The notes beneath the pieces are model-generated. The model was not told the DNA's origin. It did not search any database and saw only the letters and a list, made by a program, of their open reading frames with translations. From an uncultured Oceanospirillaceae bacterium (lineage in GTDB: Bacteria > Pseudomonadota > Gammaproteobacteria > Pseudomonadales > Balneatricaceae): a stretch of DNA of 64,000 bases. Shown here in pieces: positions 43,660 through 56,322 of the stretch. The stretch is from contig CAKZOD010000050.1 of assembly GCA_937136055.1 (NCBI GenBank), positions 1-64,000 of the forward strand, written 5' to 3'. A program made the translations under genes and the position numbers. Position 1 is the stretch's first letter. Each line of letters starts with the position of its first letter.

Positions 43660-44307
43660 GTGGCAGCTTTGCTGTTAAATATTACTGATCTATATTGTGA
43701 AAGAGACGATAGAGTTTTGTTTGAAGATCTATCATTTACGCTTAATAGCGGGCAAATTTTACAATTAGTGGGAAAAAATGGCAGTGGCAAAACATCGTTG
43801 TTACGCATTCTTTGTGGTTTGTATCACGCTTATGAAGGGTCGGTTAAATTTCTAGGCCATGAAATTGACGAAGATAGAGATAGTTTTCATCGATCACTGA
43901 CTTATATCGGTCATCATGTCAGTGTGAAAGCAGGGCTAACCACGCAAGAAAATTTGCGCTGGTACGCCAAAATACACCCTCAGTTGGATGTGCAGAGAAT
44001 TGAGTCAGCATTGGCAAGTGTTGGTTTGGCAGGCTATGAAGATGTGGTTTGTCAGAACCTATCAGCAGGGCAAAAGCGCAGGGTCAATCTAGCTCGATTG
44101 TTTATGTTGCCAAGTACAGCATTTGCGAATTCACTGTGGATTCTCGATGAGCCTTTTACTGCTATTGATGTGCAAGGTGTCGCAGAATTAGAGAACAAAA
44201 TTTTAGAATACAGCCGCGCTGGCGGGGCGGTTATTTTGACTACACACCAAGCTTTACAGATTAGTGAAAATGTATCGCAGTTAAATTTAGATAACTGGGG
44301 AACTTAA
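43660..44307 (+). CDS. ccmA: Heme exporter ATPase CcmA
   Basis: 215 residues. The ABC ATPase has Walker A GKNGSGKTSL, signature NLSAGQKRR and Walker B LWILDEPFTAID. With CcmB it forms the ABC part that releases holo-CcmE during cytochrome c maturation. It begins at GTG with AAGGGG upstream. First gene of the nine-gene ccm operon. Confidence 0.95.
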   Translation: MAALLLNITDLYCERDDRVLFEDLSFTLNSGQILQLVGKNGSGKTSLLRILCGLYHAYEGSVKFLGHEIDEDRDSFHRSLTYIGHHVSVKAGLTTQENLRWYAKIHPQLDVQRIESALASVGLAGYEDVVCQNLSAGQKRRVNLARLFMLPSTAFANSLWILDEPFTAIDVQGVAELENKILEYSRAGGAVILTTHQALQISENVSQLNLDNWGT

Positions 44308-44376
44308 AGGCATTTCTTTGGGCTAATAGTTGCGATGTAGCCTTTGAATGACAATATTGATGATGATAGCAGATTT

Positions 44377-45048
44377 ATGATGAAAGTATTTTGGGCAGAG
44401 CTAAGCCGAGATTTGCTGCTCGCCTATCGGCGCAAAGGTGATTTACTGAACCCGCTACTGTTCTTTGTGATGGTGCTTGCTCTGTTCCCACTTGGCGTTA
44501 GCCCAGCACCTGATTTTCTAAGTCAGCTTGCTCCTGGTGTGTTGTGGGTAGCAGCATTGCTGGCTGCGTTACTATCGCTAGATAATTTATTTAAATCAGA
44601 TTTTGAAGACGGCACTCTAGAGCAATTGTTGTTAAGTTCTGAATCAACGTACCCAATTGCTCTAGCAAAAGCACTTGTACATTGGCTTACCACTGGATTG
44701 CCGCTCGCTTTATTAGCGCCTTTGCTGGCTGTTATGTTGTTTTTGCCTTCTCACGCTATTCCAACACTGGTGGTTTCGTTATTAATAGGAACTCCCACGT
44801 TGAGCTTAATAGGAGCAATAGCTTCTGCACTAACAGTAGGGTTGAAAAAGGGTGGCGTATTGATTTCGTTATTGGTTATTCCTCTTTATATACCCGTTTT
44901 AATCTTTGGAGCGAGTGCCGTACAAAATGCAACGCAACACTTACCCGTGCAAGCCTATTTAGCGATATTAGGGTCGATGTTGGCGCTGAGTATAGTGTTA
45001 GCACCTTTTGCGATTGCCGCTTCTTTAAGAGTTTCAGTGAGTAGTTAA
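44377..45048 (+). CDS. ccmB: Heme exporter permease CcmB
   Basis: 223 residues from the ATG at 44377. The track start at 44344 is a TTG, and the shorter form matches the family length. Six membrane helices and the typical start FWAELSRDLLLAYRRKGDLL are present. Membrane part of the CcmAB complex. One base separates it from ccmC. Confidence 0.94.
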   Translation: MMKVFWAELSRDLLLAYRRKGDLLNPLLFFVMVLALFPLGVSPAPDFLSQLAPGVLWVAALLAALLSLDNLFKSDFEDGTLEQLLLSSESTYPIALAKALVHWLTTGLPLALLAPLLAVMLFLPSHAIPTLVVSLLIGTPTLSLIGAIASALTVGLKKGGVLISLLVIPLYIPVLIFGASAVQNATQHLPVQAYLAILGSMLALSIVLAPFAIAASLRVSVSS

Positions 45049-45049
45049 C

Positions 45050-45805
45050 ATGGTAAAAAAACAGTTCATGCCTAAATGGTTTTATCAATTAGCTTCGCCA
45101 AAGTGGTGCTACCAAATATCGGGGACATTGCTGCCGTATTTTTTAATAACAGCGCTGGTGCTGTTAACTGCTGGTTTAGTGTGGGGGTTTGCGTTTGCTC
45201 CTCAAGATTACCAACAAGGTAATAGCTTTCGCATCATTTATATTCATGTGCCAAGTGCAATTTTAGCGCAGTCAATTTATTTGACGATGGCGATAGCAGG
45301 TGGCATCGGTATTATTTGGAAAATGAAAGTCGCTGACATGGTTGCATATGCTTGCGCACCTATTGGTGCATCAATGGCCTTCATCGCGCTGCTGACAGGA
45401 GCTATATGGGGAAAGCCTACTTGGGGCTCATGGTGGGTGTGGGATGCGCGATTGACCTCAATGTTAATTTTGCTGTTTCTGTACTTTGGAGTAATGGCAC
45501 TCTATTCTGCTATGGAAAAGCCGGAAACAGCAGCGCGCTCTGTCGCAATTTTAGCACTGGTAGGTTTGGTGAATATTCCAATTATTAAATACTCGGTAGA
45601 TTGGTGGAATACCTTGCACCAGCCTGCAACTTTTACGCTGACTGAAAAACCGGCTATGCCCGTTGAAATGTGGTTGCCTCTGCTTGTGATGGTTATTGGT
45701 TTTTACTGCTTTTTTGCCAGTGCACTGATGCTTAGGTTACGCAATGAAATTCTCAATCGCGAAAAACGTGCTGGCTGGGTCAAGCAGTTAGTCAGTGGCC
45801 AGTAG
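45050..45805 (+). CDS. ccmC: Heme lyase/handling protein CcmC
   Basis: 251 residues with six membrane helices and the tryptophan-rich heme motif WGKPTWGSWWVWDARLTS facing the periplasm. It loads heme onto CcmE. Conserved His residues (IYIHVPSA, NTLHQPA) flank the motif. Confidence 0.95.
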   Translation: MVKKQFMPKWFYQLASPKWCYQISGTLLPYFLITALVLLTAGLVWGFAFAPQDYQQGNSFRIIYIHVPSAILAQSIYLTMAIAGGIGIIWKMKVADMVAYACAPIGASMAFIALLTGAIWGKPTWGSWWVWDARLTSMLILLFLYFGVMALYSAMEKPETAARSVAILALVGLVNIPIIKYSVDWWNTLHQPATFTLTEKPAMPVEMWLPLLVMVIGFYCFFASALMLRLRNEILNREKRAGWVKQLVSGQ

Positions 45806-45819
45806 AGTAGGAGCTGAGC

Positions 45820-45999
45820 ATGCAATTTGAATCATTAAATGAATTTATCCACATGGGCGGGCACGGTGTGTATGTGTGGACAAGCTTTGCCGTTACCGTT
45901 GCGGTGATTGCACTGAACATCGTGTTACCGGTGTTAGAGCAAAAGAAGATCAAAGTATCACTTTATAAAAAGTTACAACGAGAGAATAACCGGAAATGA
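45820..45999 (+). CDS. ccmD: Heme exporter subunit CcmD
   Basis: 59 residues, missed by the ORF track because of its length. It has the family pattern: an amphipathic N-terminus ending [13 protein letters not shown], one membrane helix (about 20-38) and a basic tail ([20 protein letters not shown]). It aids release of holo-CcmE from CcmC. It overlaps ccmE by four bases (ATGA). Confidence 0.92.
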   Translation: MQFESLNEFIHMGGHGVYVWTSFAVTVAVIALNIVLPVLEQKKIKVSLYKKLQRENNRK

Positions 46000-46493
46000 C
46001 TCCCAAGAGAAAGAAGCGCTTAATCCTAGTTTTATTCGTGATTTTTGGTGGTGCAACAGCAGTGAGTTTAGCGCTGTTTGCATTAGATCAGAACATCAGT
46101 TTGTTTTTCTCTCCTAAGCAGATTGCTAATCAAGAAGCACCTGTGGATACCCGCATAAGAGTCGGTGGCATGATTGTTGATGGAAGTGTTAAACGCGACC
46201 CTGAAAGCTTGAAGGTAGAGTTCGTACTGACTGACTATGCTGAAAGTGTCACCGTTGTGTATGAAGGAATTTTGCCAGATTTATTCCGTGAAGGGCAGGG
46301 GATCGTGGCGCAAGGAAGTTTAGATAAGCAGGGAACCTTCAAAGCAATCGAAGTACTCGCTAAGCACGATGAGAAATATATGCCGCCAGAAGTCACCGAT
46401 GCATTAGAAAAAGCTGCCAGTGGCGGTGCGACAACTTATCAAGGACAAAACTCAAATAGCAAGGGAAGCTATCAACAAGGGGATGCTCAATGA
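45996..46493 (+). CDS. ccmE: Heme chaperone CcmE
   Basis: 165 residues. An N-terminal anchor (about 8-28) precedes a beta-barrel OB domain. The heme-binding His lies in [13 protein letters not shown] (about 128). A Gly/Ser/Gln-rich tail follows, as usual. It carries heme from CcmC to CcmF. Confidence 0.95.
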   Translation: MTPKRKKRLILVLFVIFGGATAVSLALFALDQNISLFFSPKQIANQEAPVDTRIRVGGMIVDGSVKRDPESLKVEFVLTDYAESVTVVYEGILPDLFREGQGIVAQGSLDKQGTFKAIEVLAKHDEKYMPPEVTDALEKAASGGATTYQGQNSNSKGSYQQGDAQ

Positions 46494-48451
46494 TTCCTGA
46501 GCTAGGTGAATATTCACTAACATTAGCATTAGTATTATCAGCCTTTTTAGCGATAGTTCCTATGATAGGTGCGGCTAAAGGAGATGTGTTTTTAATGGGA
46601 TTTGCTAAGCCGTTAGCAAAGTCGATGTTCTTCTTTCTTGTTATCAGCATGGTTTGCCTTGGCTACTCTTTCGTTACTGATGACTTCAGTGTGAAATATG
46701 TAGCGGGTAATTCAAATAGTGCGCTACCTATCTATTACAAGCTAAGCGCCATTTGGGGTGGCCACGAAGGGTCATTGCTGCTGTGGGTATTTATCCTCAC
46801 GGGGTGGACTTACGCGGTGGCTTTAAAAGCAGATGGTTTGCCGATGGACATTATGGCAAGAGTACTTTCTGTTCTGGGAATGGTGGGTGTAGGTTTTATT
46901 TCATTTACATTGATTACCTCGAGCCCGTTTGACCGCTTACTTTTAAACACACCTTTAGAAGGCGCTGATTTAAACCCTCTCTTACAAGACATTGGATTAA
47001 TTATTCATCCCCCGCTACTTTACATGGGGTATGTCGGTTTTTCAGTTGCGTTTGCGTTTGCGATAGCAGCGTTACTTTCTGGTAAATTAGATGTTGCATG
47101 GTCGCGCTGGACACGTCCTTGGACCAACGTTGCCTGGGCGTTTTTGACCATTGGTATCACCCTTGGTAGCTGGTGGGCATACTATGAGCTTGGCTGGGGC
47201 GGCTGGTGGTTCTGGGATCCTGTTGAAAATGCATCTTTCATGCCTTGGTTAGTGGGCACTGCATTAGTGCACTCGTTAGCTGTTACCGAAAAGCGAGGGC
47301 TGTTTAAAAGCTGGACTTTATTATTAGCCATATTTACATTCTCATTGAGTTTGCTAGGAACATTCTTAGTGCGCTCTGGAGTGTTAACCTCTGTTCACTC
47401 CTTCGCCGCAGATCCGCAGCGAGGCATGTTTATTCTGGTATTACTCGCGATAACGGTTGGTGGCTCTATGCTGCTCTATGCTATTAAAGCGTATGATGTA
47501 AAAAGTGAATCAAATTTTGAGCTGTTCTCCCGTGAGACATTCTTGCTGATTAATAACGTAATGCTAGTGATCGTATGTTCAATGGTATTAATTGGCACAT
47601 TGTATCCTTTAGTGTTTGATGCATTAGGTGCTGGAAAAATCTCAGTTGGACCTCCTTATTTTAATGCGTTATTCGTGCCCTTTAGCTTGTTACTTTGTTT
47701 CTTTATGGGGATTGGTGTTTTATTACGTTGGAAGAAAAGCAGCCCAGCGCAGATATTGAAGATACTTGTCCCTAGCTTTGTTCTAGCAATTATTGCAGGT
47801 GTAGCGTCAGCTTATTTGTTTAACCCTGAAATGGCACTTAAAGCAACGATTGCACTCGTTATCGCTTATTGGGTTATATTTACCTTACTGATTGATGTAC
47901 GCAGTAAAGTTAATAATAAAGCACTAAAAGTAGCAGCTTTAATGAAGCTTCCGAAAAGTTACTGGGCGATGCAATTAGCGCATTTAGGTGTGGTGGTAAC
48001 ACTCATCGGTATTGCGCTAGTGGCAACCTATAGTGAAGAGCGTGATATTCGTATGGTGCCTGGAGATAAAGCATCAATCGCAGAATATACCTTTGAATTT
48101 AAAGGTGCCAAAAAATTCACCGGACCTAACTATCAAGGTGATGTAGGTAGCGTGTTAGTCACTAAAAATGGCGAATTCTTTGCAACCCTCAGACCTGAAA
48201 AACGTGTTTATACAGCACGTGGCAGTATGATGACAGAAGCGGATATCGATGCTGGGTTGTTTGTCGATATATTTGTTGCCCTTGGCGAGCCATTAGCTGA
48301 TGGTGCGTGGGCAGTAAGGCTGCAATATAAGCCCTTTATGCGTTGGGTATGGCTCGGTGGTTTAATGATGATGATTGCAGGTTTGCTGACCGCTTTTGAT
48401 CGTCGTTATCGAATGAAGAAAGGTTCTCATTCTGTACCTGCTCAAGCGTGA
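46490..48451 (+). CDS. ccmF: Cytochrome c heme lyase CcmF
   Basis: 653 residues, with about 14-15 membrane helices. [11 protein letters not shown] and the WWD motif [19 protein letters not shown] position heme. Conserved His lie in [11 protein letters not shown] and [12 protein letters not shown]. With CcmH and CcmI it attaches heme to apocytochrome thiols. It overlaps ccmE by four bases. Confidence 0.96.
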   Translation: MIPELGEYSLTLALVLSAFLAIVPMIGAAKGDVFLMGFAKPLAKSMFFFLVISMVCLGYSFVTDDFSVKYVAGNSNSALPIYYKLSAIWGGHEGSLLLWVFILTGWTYAVALKADGLPMDIMARVLSVLGMVGVGFISFTLITSSPFDRLLLNTPLEGADLNPLLQDIGLIIHPPLLYMGYVGFSVAFAFAIAALLSGKLDVAWSRWTRPWTNVAWAFLTIGITLGSWWAYYELGWGGWWFWDPVENASFMPWLVGTALVHSLAVTEKRGLFKSWTLLLAIFTFSLSLLGTFLVRSGVLTSVHSFAADPQRGMFILVLLAITVGGSMLLYAIKAYDVKSESNFELFSRETFLLINNVMLVIVCSMVLIGTLYPLVFDALGAGKISVGPPYFNALFVPFSLLLCFFMGIGVLLRWKKSSPAQILKILVPSFVLAIIAGVASAYLFNPEMALKATIALVIAYWVIFTLLIDVRSKVNNKALKVAALMKLPKSYWAMQLAHLGVVVTLIGIALVATYSEERDIRMVPGDKASIAEYTFEFKGAKKFTGPNYQGDVGSVLVTKNGEFFATLRPEKRVYTARGSMMTEADIDAGLFVDIFVALGEPLADGAWAVRLQYKPFMRWVWLGGLMMMIAGLLTAFDRRYRMKKGSHSVPAQA

Positions 48452-48476
48452 AAATGAATTTTTAGGATAGCTATTT

Positions 48477-49049
48477 ATGCGTCGCATTTTATTATTTATT
48501 CCCTTTGTCATTTGCGTGATATTGGGCGTGTTTTTTGTCAAAGGGTTGTCACTAGACCCGACTCAATTGCCATCGGCGAAGATAGGTAAAGCGTTTCCAG
48601 CGTTTAGCCTAGAAGATTTGATTAAGCCCGATGATCTACGTAGCCAGTCACAATTAACAGGTGAAGTACGTTTGGTTAATGTATGGGCTACATGGTGTCC
48701 AACGTGCAAGCAAGAGCATAGTTTTTTAAATAAGCTGGCGAGTACAGAAGGCGTTAAAATCATTGGTATTAATTATAAGGATGAGCGTAGTAAAGCTGTG
48801 CAATGGCTTAAGCGTTATGGCGACCCTTATCAATTTAATGTTTACGACAACAAAGGTAGTTTAGGATTGGACCTAGGTGTCTATGGTGCTCCTGAAACTT
48901 ACATCATAGATGCGCAAGGGGTTATCCAGTATCGCCATGTAGGGGCTGTGGATAATAAGGTGTGGTTAGGCGTGAAAGAGAAAGACGGCAGTGTGAAGCT
49001 AGAAGGCTTAAAAGCGAAGATGCTTGCATTAGGGTGGAACCCTCAATGA
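48477..49049 (+). CDS. ccmG: Thiol:disulfide interchange protein CcmG/DsbE
   Basis: 190 residues. A membrane anchor (about 4-22) tethers a periplasmic thioredoxin domain with NVWATWCPTCKQEH and the GVYGAPETYIID cis-Pro region. It reduces the heme-binding CxxCH cysteines. It overlaps ccmH by four bases. Confidence 0.95.
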   Translation: MRRILLFIPFVICVILGVFFVKGLSLDPTQLPSAKIGKAFPAFSLEDLIKPDDLRSQSQLTGEVRLVNVWATWCPTCKQEHSFLNKLASTEGVKIIGINYKDERSKAVQWLKRYGDPYQFNVYDNKGSLGLDLGVYGAPETYIIDAQGVIQYRHVGAVDNKVWLGVKEKDGSVKLEGLKAKMLALGWNPQ

Positions 49050-49513
49050 TCAAACACTATTTATGGATGGTTTCTCTCTTAGTCAGCACTTCGTTATTTG
49101 CTGCTATTGATACTTATGAGTTTAGTAATGATGCTCAGAGAGAACGCTTTCAGCAACTCAGTGAAGAATTGCGTTGTCCTAAATGTCAAAACCAGAATTT
49201 AGCGGATTCAAATTCGGGCATCGCTAAAGATTTAAAAGACGAGCTTTACCGTATGGTAACGGATGGGCAAAGCACACAGCAGATCACTACCTTTATGGTT
49301 GATAGGTACGGTGAATTTGTATTGTATAAGCCAAAAGTTAATCCTATGACTTATGTCTTATGGTATGGGCCTTTCGGATTATTAGCACTGGGCGCTGTTG
49401 TCGTTTTGATACTGGCACGTAGTAAGAAAACCAAAGTTGCACCCAAAGAGCAGGCTGCTGCAATTGAGCATGAGCAGCGTTTAAAAGATTTATTGGATAA
49501 GAAACATGATTGA
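49046..49513 (+). CDS. ccmH: Cytochrome c maturation protein CcmH
   Basis: 155 residues from the ATG overlapping the ccmG stop; the track start at 48962 lies inside ccmG. Signal peptide, then LRCPKCQNQNLADSNSGIA with the redox pair, then a membrane helix (about 103-122, YGPFGLLALGAVVVLIL). Reductant of apocytochrome thiols together with CcmG. This is the short CcmH form; the TPR part is encoded separately as ccmI. Confidence 0.95.
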   Translation: MIKHYLWMVSLLVSTSLFAAIDTYEFSNDAQRERFQQLSEELRCPKCQNQNLADSNSGIAKDLKDELYRMVTDGQSTQQITTFMVDRYGEFVLYKPKVNPMTYVLWYGPFGLLALGAVVVLILARSKKTKVAPKEQAAAIEHEQRLKDLLDKKHD

Positions 49514-50762
49514 GTTTTGGCTTGGCATCACGTTGTTGACGTTAGTAGCACTGGCGTTTATTTGTCGTCCACTGTTTGGTTCTTTAAAAGCTGTGATTCC
49601 AGAGGCACAAGTAGATAGACAGCAAGAAAATATTGCTATCTTTGAAGAGCGTTTAGCGGAATTAGAATTAGAGCGACAGCAAAACCTGCTCAATGAGCAA
49701 AGTTTTGCTGAGCTTAAATTAGAGCTAGAGAAAAATTTGCTGACAGATGCTGCAGGTGAAAATACGGTCACTGAAACTATTACAAAGTTGAAAAAGCCGC
49801 ATATGTTAATGGTGCTAGCCCTATGCATAAGTTTACCGCTGTTTTCTTTAGGCTTGTACGCCAAGTACGGTAGCTTTGATGACTATATGTGGTCGCTGAA
49901 TAAGAGCAGTTCGCACCAATTACCAGCGGGTGAAAAGCCAACAGCAGAACAAGCAATTGGCTTGTTGGTTAAAGAGCTAGAGCGCAACCCGGGTAACGCA
50001 GAAGGCTGGTATATGCTAGCTGGAGCTTATATGGGTATGAACCAATACGGTAAAGGTGCAGAGTCTTTTGCGAAAGTGCTAGAAATTTTACCTGAGCAAA
50101 CACCACAGTATCCAAGTGTGGTTGGTCAATATGCACAAGCGTTATTTTTCGAGACAGGGCGCGTATCTGATAAAGTAAAAGTACAAATCGATCGAGCGCT
50201 GGGATTAGATGCGAACGAAGTTGTTTCCTTAGGATTATTAGGGATTCAAGCATTTGAAGAGAAGTCTTATCAAACAGCAATTGATTATTGGGAAAAAGCA
50301 TTAGCTAACGCTCAACCTAATGCTGCTCAAGCACTAAAATCAGGTATTGCTAATGCGAAACAAAAGCTTGCTGAAGCTGGAATTACTGCCACAAGTAAAC
50401 AAGTAAAAGCAGAACCTATTGGGGTGGCGCTAGATGTAAGCTTATCTGCTGACTTACAAGGAAAGGTTGATCCTAACGCTATCGTATTTGTTTTTGCTAA
50501 ACCGGTGGATGGAAAAATACCACTGGCAGCGTTGAAATTACGAGTATCTGAACTGCCAAAACAGGTTATTTTAGATGATAGTTATGCAATGATGCCAACA
50601 GCTAAAATTTCTTTGCAGAAAAAGGTTCAAGTTAGTGCTAGAATCTCGTTGTCTGGACAGCCCCAAGCACAATCGGGCGATATTCAATCAGCTCTACTTG
50701 CAATCGATGTTAGTAAAAATCCATTGCCAGTTAAGCTATTGATAAATAAAGTTGTTGAATAG
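49506..50762 (+). CDS. ccmI: Cytochrome c maturation protein CcmI (TPR)
   Basis: 418 residues. Two N-terminal helices (about 3-22 and 98-118) bracket a charged coiled coil (ERLAELELERQQNLLNEQ). TPR repeats (about 150-290, EGWYMLAGAYMGMNQYGKG) bind apocytochromes. A C-terminal beta-rich domain (about 300-418) follows. It overlaps ccmH by eight bases. Last gene of the ccm operon; zipA begins 57 bases later on the same strand. Confidence 0.93.
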   Translation: MIEFWLGITLLTLVALAFICRPLFGSLKAVIPEAQVDRQQENIAIFEERLAELELERQQNLLNEQSFAELKLELEKNLLTDAAGENTVTETITKLKKPHMLMVLALCISLPLFSLGLYAKYGSFDDYMWSLNKSSSHQLPAGEKPTAEQAIGLLVKELERNPGNAEGWYMLAGAYMGMNQYGKGAESFAKVLEILPEQTPQYPSVVGQYAQALFFETGRVSDKVKVQIDRALGLDANEVVSLGLLGIQAFEEKSYQTAIDYWEKALANAQPNAAQALKSGIANAKQKLAEAGITATSKQVKAEPIGVALDVSLSADLQGKVDPNAIVFVFAKPVDGKIPLAALKLRVSELPKQVILDDSYAMMPTAKISLQKKVQVSARISLSGQPQAQSGDIQSALLAIDVSKNPLPVKLLINKVVE

Positions 50763-50819
50763 TCATATTTTGTTTTATAGTCAATAGTATTTTGTAATGT
50801 AAGTTGGTGATTTTGATCT

Positions 50820-53800
50820 ATGGAAATAGGTTTGCGTGAGTGGTTAATCGTAGGGGCAATAATAGTCATTTTATTGATTGTTATTGATGGCTGGCGCCGT
50901 ATGAGAGCGCAAAGTAATTCCCTAAAAATTGATATCGATGACAAGCTAGCAGATCTTGGGGATGATAATTATAATCCCGAATTGACGTTAGGTACCGCGC
51001 GTGTTTTCAAACCGCAAGATGGGGATAGCGCTCAAGGTGTTGAGCAATCCTCGGATGCTCAACCCGCTGTTGCAACAAAACGCAGTGAACCTGAAGTTTC
51101 CTCCCAAAACATTGATTCTCAGAACAATGCACCTCAAAACCATGCTCCGCAAGGAAGTACTTCTTTAAAAGAAGTCAGCCACAAAGATCAACAGCATACA
51201 AAAGCTGAAGTAATCCAACCAGTTACTGAATCTTCACCTCAGGTAGCAGAAATTGATGACGCACTGATGGCGCCTGTAGCTAAGGCCCAGCAAACGCCAA
51301 AAGCACCATTAGTCACAGACTCAGATATAGAGCCAAACTTGAAATCCAGTTCACATGAATCTGATCTGCTTGATTCTTCTACCGCAGATGCGTTTGATGA
51401 AAATTTAGATGATGGAATGGTGTCGCACTCACGTGTGGCATCACCAAAAGCAGAGCCTGAAGTCACTCAGACAGATACTCAATCCGCTCCTATTGATGAC
51501 AACCAGGCTATCACTAATGATATCGGCTTTTCGGCATTTGATTCTGATAAACCACTTTCTAAAGAAAGCGCAGCCACAGAGCCAGAGTTTGAAGAAGCTA
51601 CAGTTGATAGTAATGTTGAAAAAACGCGAGAAACGCAGGCATCAACACCAGACGCTGATGCTTTTACAGTACCTGATATTTTAAAGAAACAGTCTGGCAA
51701 AAATGTTGAATCTGTTGCCAGTGAAATGCTTGCTGAACGCAATGAGTTTAGTGTTCCAAAAGAACCACTTTTGCATGAAGTGGTGCAAAGCGCTAGTGAT
51801 GAAAATGCAGCATCAGAGAATGCGGTCAGTGCTGAGCAAATTGTCAATGATCTTACAGCGCAACTTGATACGGATTTAAATAGCAACTTAGCTGCAGCGA
51901 CAGATAACACTAACAGTATTGTTAATAATTTATTGAATACTCGAGCGCTTTCTAAGCAAGAGCTTTCTGTTGAAACTGAAGAAGAGCCTTCGCAGCAAAA
52001 ATATAATAATGATGAAATGCCGACAGAGTCGGTGTTAAGACGTCAAGAAGCCGTTGAAGCTCAGGCTCCTTCGCGCTCACAAATTAACTTGGGACCCGAT
52101 AAATTTGAAACGTTACTGGCAGAAAGAGAAAAGGATGGGTTTCTTCCTGAGCCAGATACCGCTTTGCAAACACAAAGTGAGACGTATCCAGTAGAAGAGG
52201 AAGTCATCTCTGAACATGCGGATGTAAACCCAGTTGATGATTACAATGAGGCTGATTTTGATATTAATGAGCATCAACTAGATGACGATGATGAATCTGC
52301 TCACAATTTAATGCCAAACCCGTTTCAGCGTCAATCTAACGAATTAGATCAGGCTGCTAGCTCTGATGAAACAAATAGCACTGATGAAATAAGTAATACT
52401 GATAATCTTGACGGTCAAAGAGATGAGCAGGCAGGGCTATCTGAATCAATAGAGCAGGTTGCACAGAACTCACATGAAACATTAGACCCGCAATCTGAGA
52501 TCGAAGCACTAAAAGCACGACTTAAGGCGCTAGCACCTGATGAATTTGATGCTTTAGAAGAGGGGGCGACAGCGCCTTCTCAAGAAGAAATCAGTGAAGA
52601 TTCAGAGAGCGAAAGCAGCGTTAGCGCAAAAAAATCTGAAAATTTAGATATTATTCCTCAGCGCAGCGAAAACTTTGATCAAATCATTGCCGAGTTAGAC
52701 AAGCAAATTGAAGATCAAGCAGCAGAGAATCAATCGATAGATGACTCAGCAGTCGATCAAGCATCAGAAGTAACTACTGTTATTGATGATGATGTCAATT
52801 TAGAAGATATCGATGATAATATTTCCCACCTAAGCCAAGTCGAATCGATTGAGCAACAAAACATTGAGCCATTAGCAGATCCACTCATGGATGGCTTTAA
52901 AGATGACGGCAGTGCCAATGATTTAATGGCACAGTTCGAACATGATTTACAACTAGATCAGCAAGCGGTTTCTAATGAACTTGATCGCCCAATTTCTGAG
53001 ATACTTAGAACACAGAAAGCACAATCAGTAACGCAAGAAAGCGAACAAGCAGATGAAGTAGCAGAAGATGCTCTGTTAGCGAGCTCTCATGATAATGCGC
53101 TTTCAGAAAGTTTGTTGTTGGGCGAGAACTTTGATGATCAAGATGAAAGTGATTTTTATGAGCAGGATCTTAAACAGCATGCTCAGAATGAAATGGAAGA
53201 TGACGGCATTGATCATGCAAATGATTTAGGCTTTAGTGCATTCGAGCAGGACGTTATTGCACCTGCTTCATCTAATTCAAATGATCATGATAGCGATGAT
53301 CCTTTGATGGCTGGATTCAACGAGCCAGAAGAATATGTACAACAAGATTCTCAATTAGATGATATTGAAGATCAAAACTCTCAGAAAAGTTTATTTAATG
53401 AAGGTGAGCTAGAAGCTGTCAGTGCTGCTGCTGTTGCTCCATCTAAACCAGCTAAAAAGCCTCGTAAAGCCATCGCTAATGTTGACGATCCAAATGTTGT
53501 ATTGATCGTGACTGTTGTTGCTAAAGATCAATACCTCAATGGGGCAGCATTAAGACGTGTTGTTGAAGCATGTGGTATGGAGTTTGGCGATATGGCCGTT
53601 TTTCACCGGTTCGAAGATGGAGCTGATCAGGGAGCTGTGCAATTTAGCATGGCAAATGCGATCAACCCAGGTATCTTCGATATTGAGAATATGGACGAAA
53701 CTTCCACACCTGGCGTGTCTTTCTTTATGTCGATGGATGAGCCTCTCGATCCTAAAAATGCATTAGAGTGCATGATGGCTACCGCTGAAACGGTTGCCAC

Positions 53801-53921
53801 TCACCTCAATGGTGATTTGCTCGATGATGATCGATCAGTCTTACGTCCTCAAACCAAAGAGCATTATCGTGAACGTGTTCGTATTCACGAAATGAATAAA
53901 CTGCGCCAACGTGCTTTGTAA
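50820..53921 (+). CDS. zipA: Cell division protein ZipA with a very long linker
   Basis: 1033 residues, roughly three times the usual ZipA length. One N-terminal helix (about 8-25, IVGAIIVILLIVIDGW) anchors it with the C-terminus in the cytoplasm. The C-terminal FtsZ-binding domain (about 885-1015) is intact: VVLIVTVVAKDQYLNGAALR, a FHRFEDG motif and FDIENMD. The linker is very acidic and Gln/Asn/Ser-rich. It contains recurring short motifs: GFSAF (about 236 and 803), DPLM-GF (about 686 and 826), and DALM (about 145). It tethers FtsZ to the membrane at the division site. The neighbour ligA is the usual one. Confidence 0.9.
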   Translation: MEIGLREWLIVGAIIVILLIVIDGWRRMRAQSNSLKIDIDDKLADLGDDNYNPELTLGTARVFKPQDGDSAQGVEQSSDAQPAVATKRSEPEVSSQNIDSQNNAPQNHAPQGSTSLKEVSHKDQQHTKAEVIQPVTESSPQVAEIDDALMAPVAKAQQTPKAPLVTDSDIEPNLKSSSHESDLLDSSTADAFDENLDDGMVSHSRVASPKAEPEVTQTDTQSAPIDDNQAITNDIGFSAFDSDKPLSKESAATEPEFEEATVDSNVEKTRETQASTPDADAFTVPDILKKQSGKNVESVASEMLAERNEFSVPKEPLLHEVVQSASDENAASENAVSAEQIVNDLTAQLDTDLNSNLAAATDNTNSIVNNLLNTRALSKQELSVETEEEPSQQKYNNDEMPTESVLRRQEAVEAQAPSRSQINLGPDKFETLLAEREKDGFLPEPDTALQTQSETYPVEEEVISEHADVNPVDDYNEADFDINEHQLDDDDESAHNLMPNPFQRQSNELDQAASSDETNSTDEISNTDNLDGQRDEQAGLSESIEQVAQNSHETLDPQSEIEALKARLKALAPDEFDALEEGATAPSQEEISEDSESESSVSAKKSENLDIIPQRSENFDQIIAELDKQIEDQAAENQSIDDSAVDQASEVTTVIDDDVNLEDIDDNISHLSQVESIEQQNIEPLADPLMDGFKDDGSANDLMAQFEHDLQLDQQAVSNELDRPISEILRTQKAQSVTQESEQADEVAEDALLASSHDNALSESLLLGENFDDQDESDFYEQDLKQHAQNEMEDDGIDHANDLGFSAFEQDVIAPASSNSNDHDSDDPLMAGFNEPEEYVQQDSQLDDIEDQNSQKSLFNEGELEAVSAAAVAPSKPAKKPRKAIANVDDPNVVLIVTVVAKDQYLNGAALRRVVEACGMEFGDMAVFHRFEDGADQGAVQFSMANAINPGIFDIENMDETSTPGVSFFMSMDEPLDPKNALECMMATAETVATHLNGDLLDDDRSVLRPQTKEHYRERVRIHEMNKLRQRAL

Positions 53922-53948
53922 GCTTTAGCGAGCCGCTATTAACCTCTA

Positions 53949-53981
53949 TAGCTAATTTACTAATCCAGAGTAAATTAGCTA
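53949..53981. repeat. Perfect 13-bp inverted repeat between zipA and ligA
   Basis: TAGCTAATTTACT / AGTAAATTAGCTA with a seven-base loop lies 28 bases after the zipA stop. No T-run follows, so termination is uncertain. It may be an attenuator or an mRNA 3'-end stabiliser. Confidence 0.7.
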
Positions 53982-54020
53982 GTCATACTGTTCAGTAAAC
54001 ATCTTAAGATGATCGGATAA

Positions 54021-56302
<2,282 letters not shown>

Positions 56303-56322
56303 TTGCTGGCAACATTTGTCGA

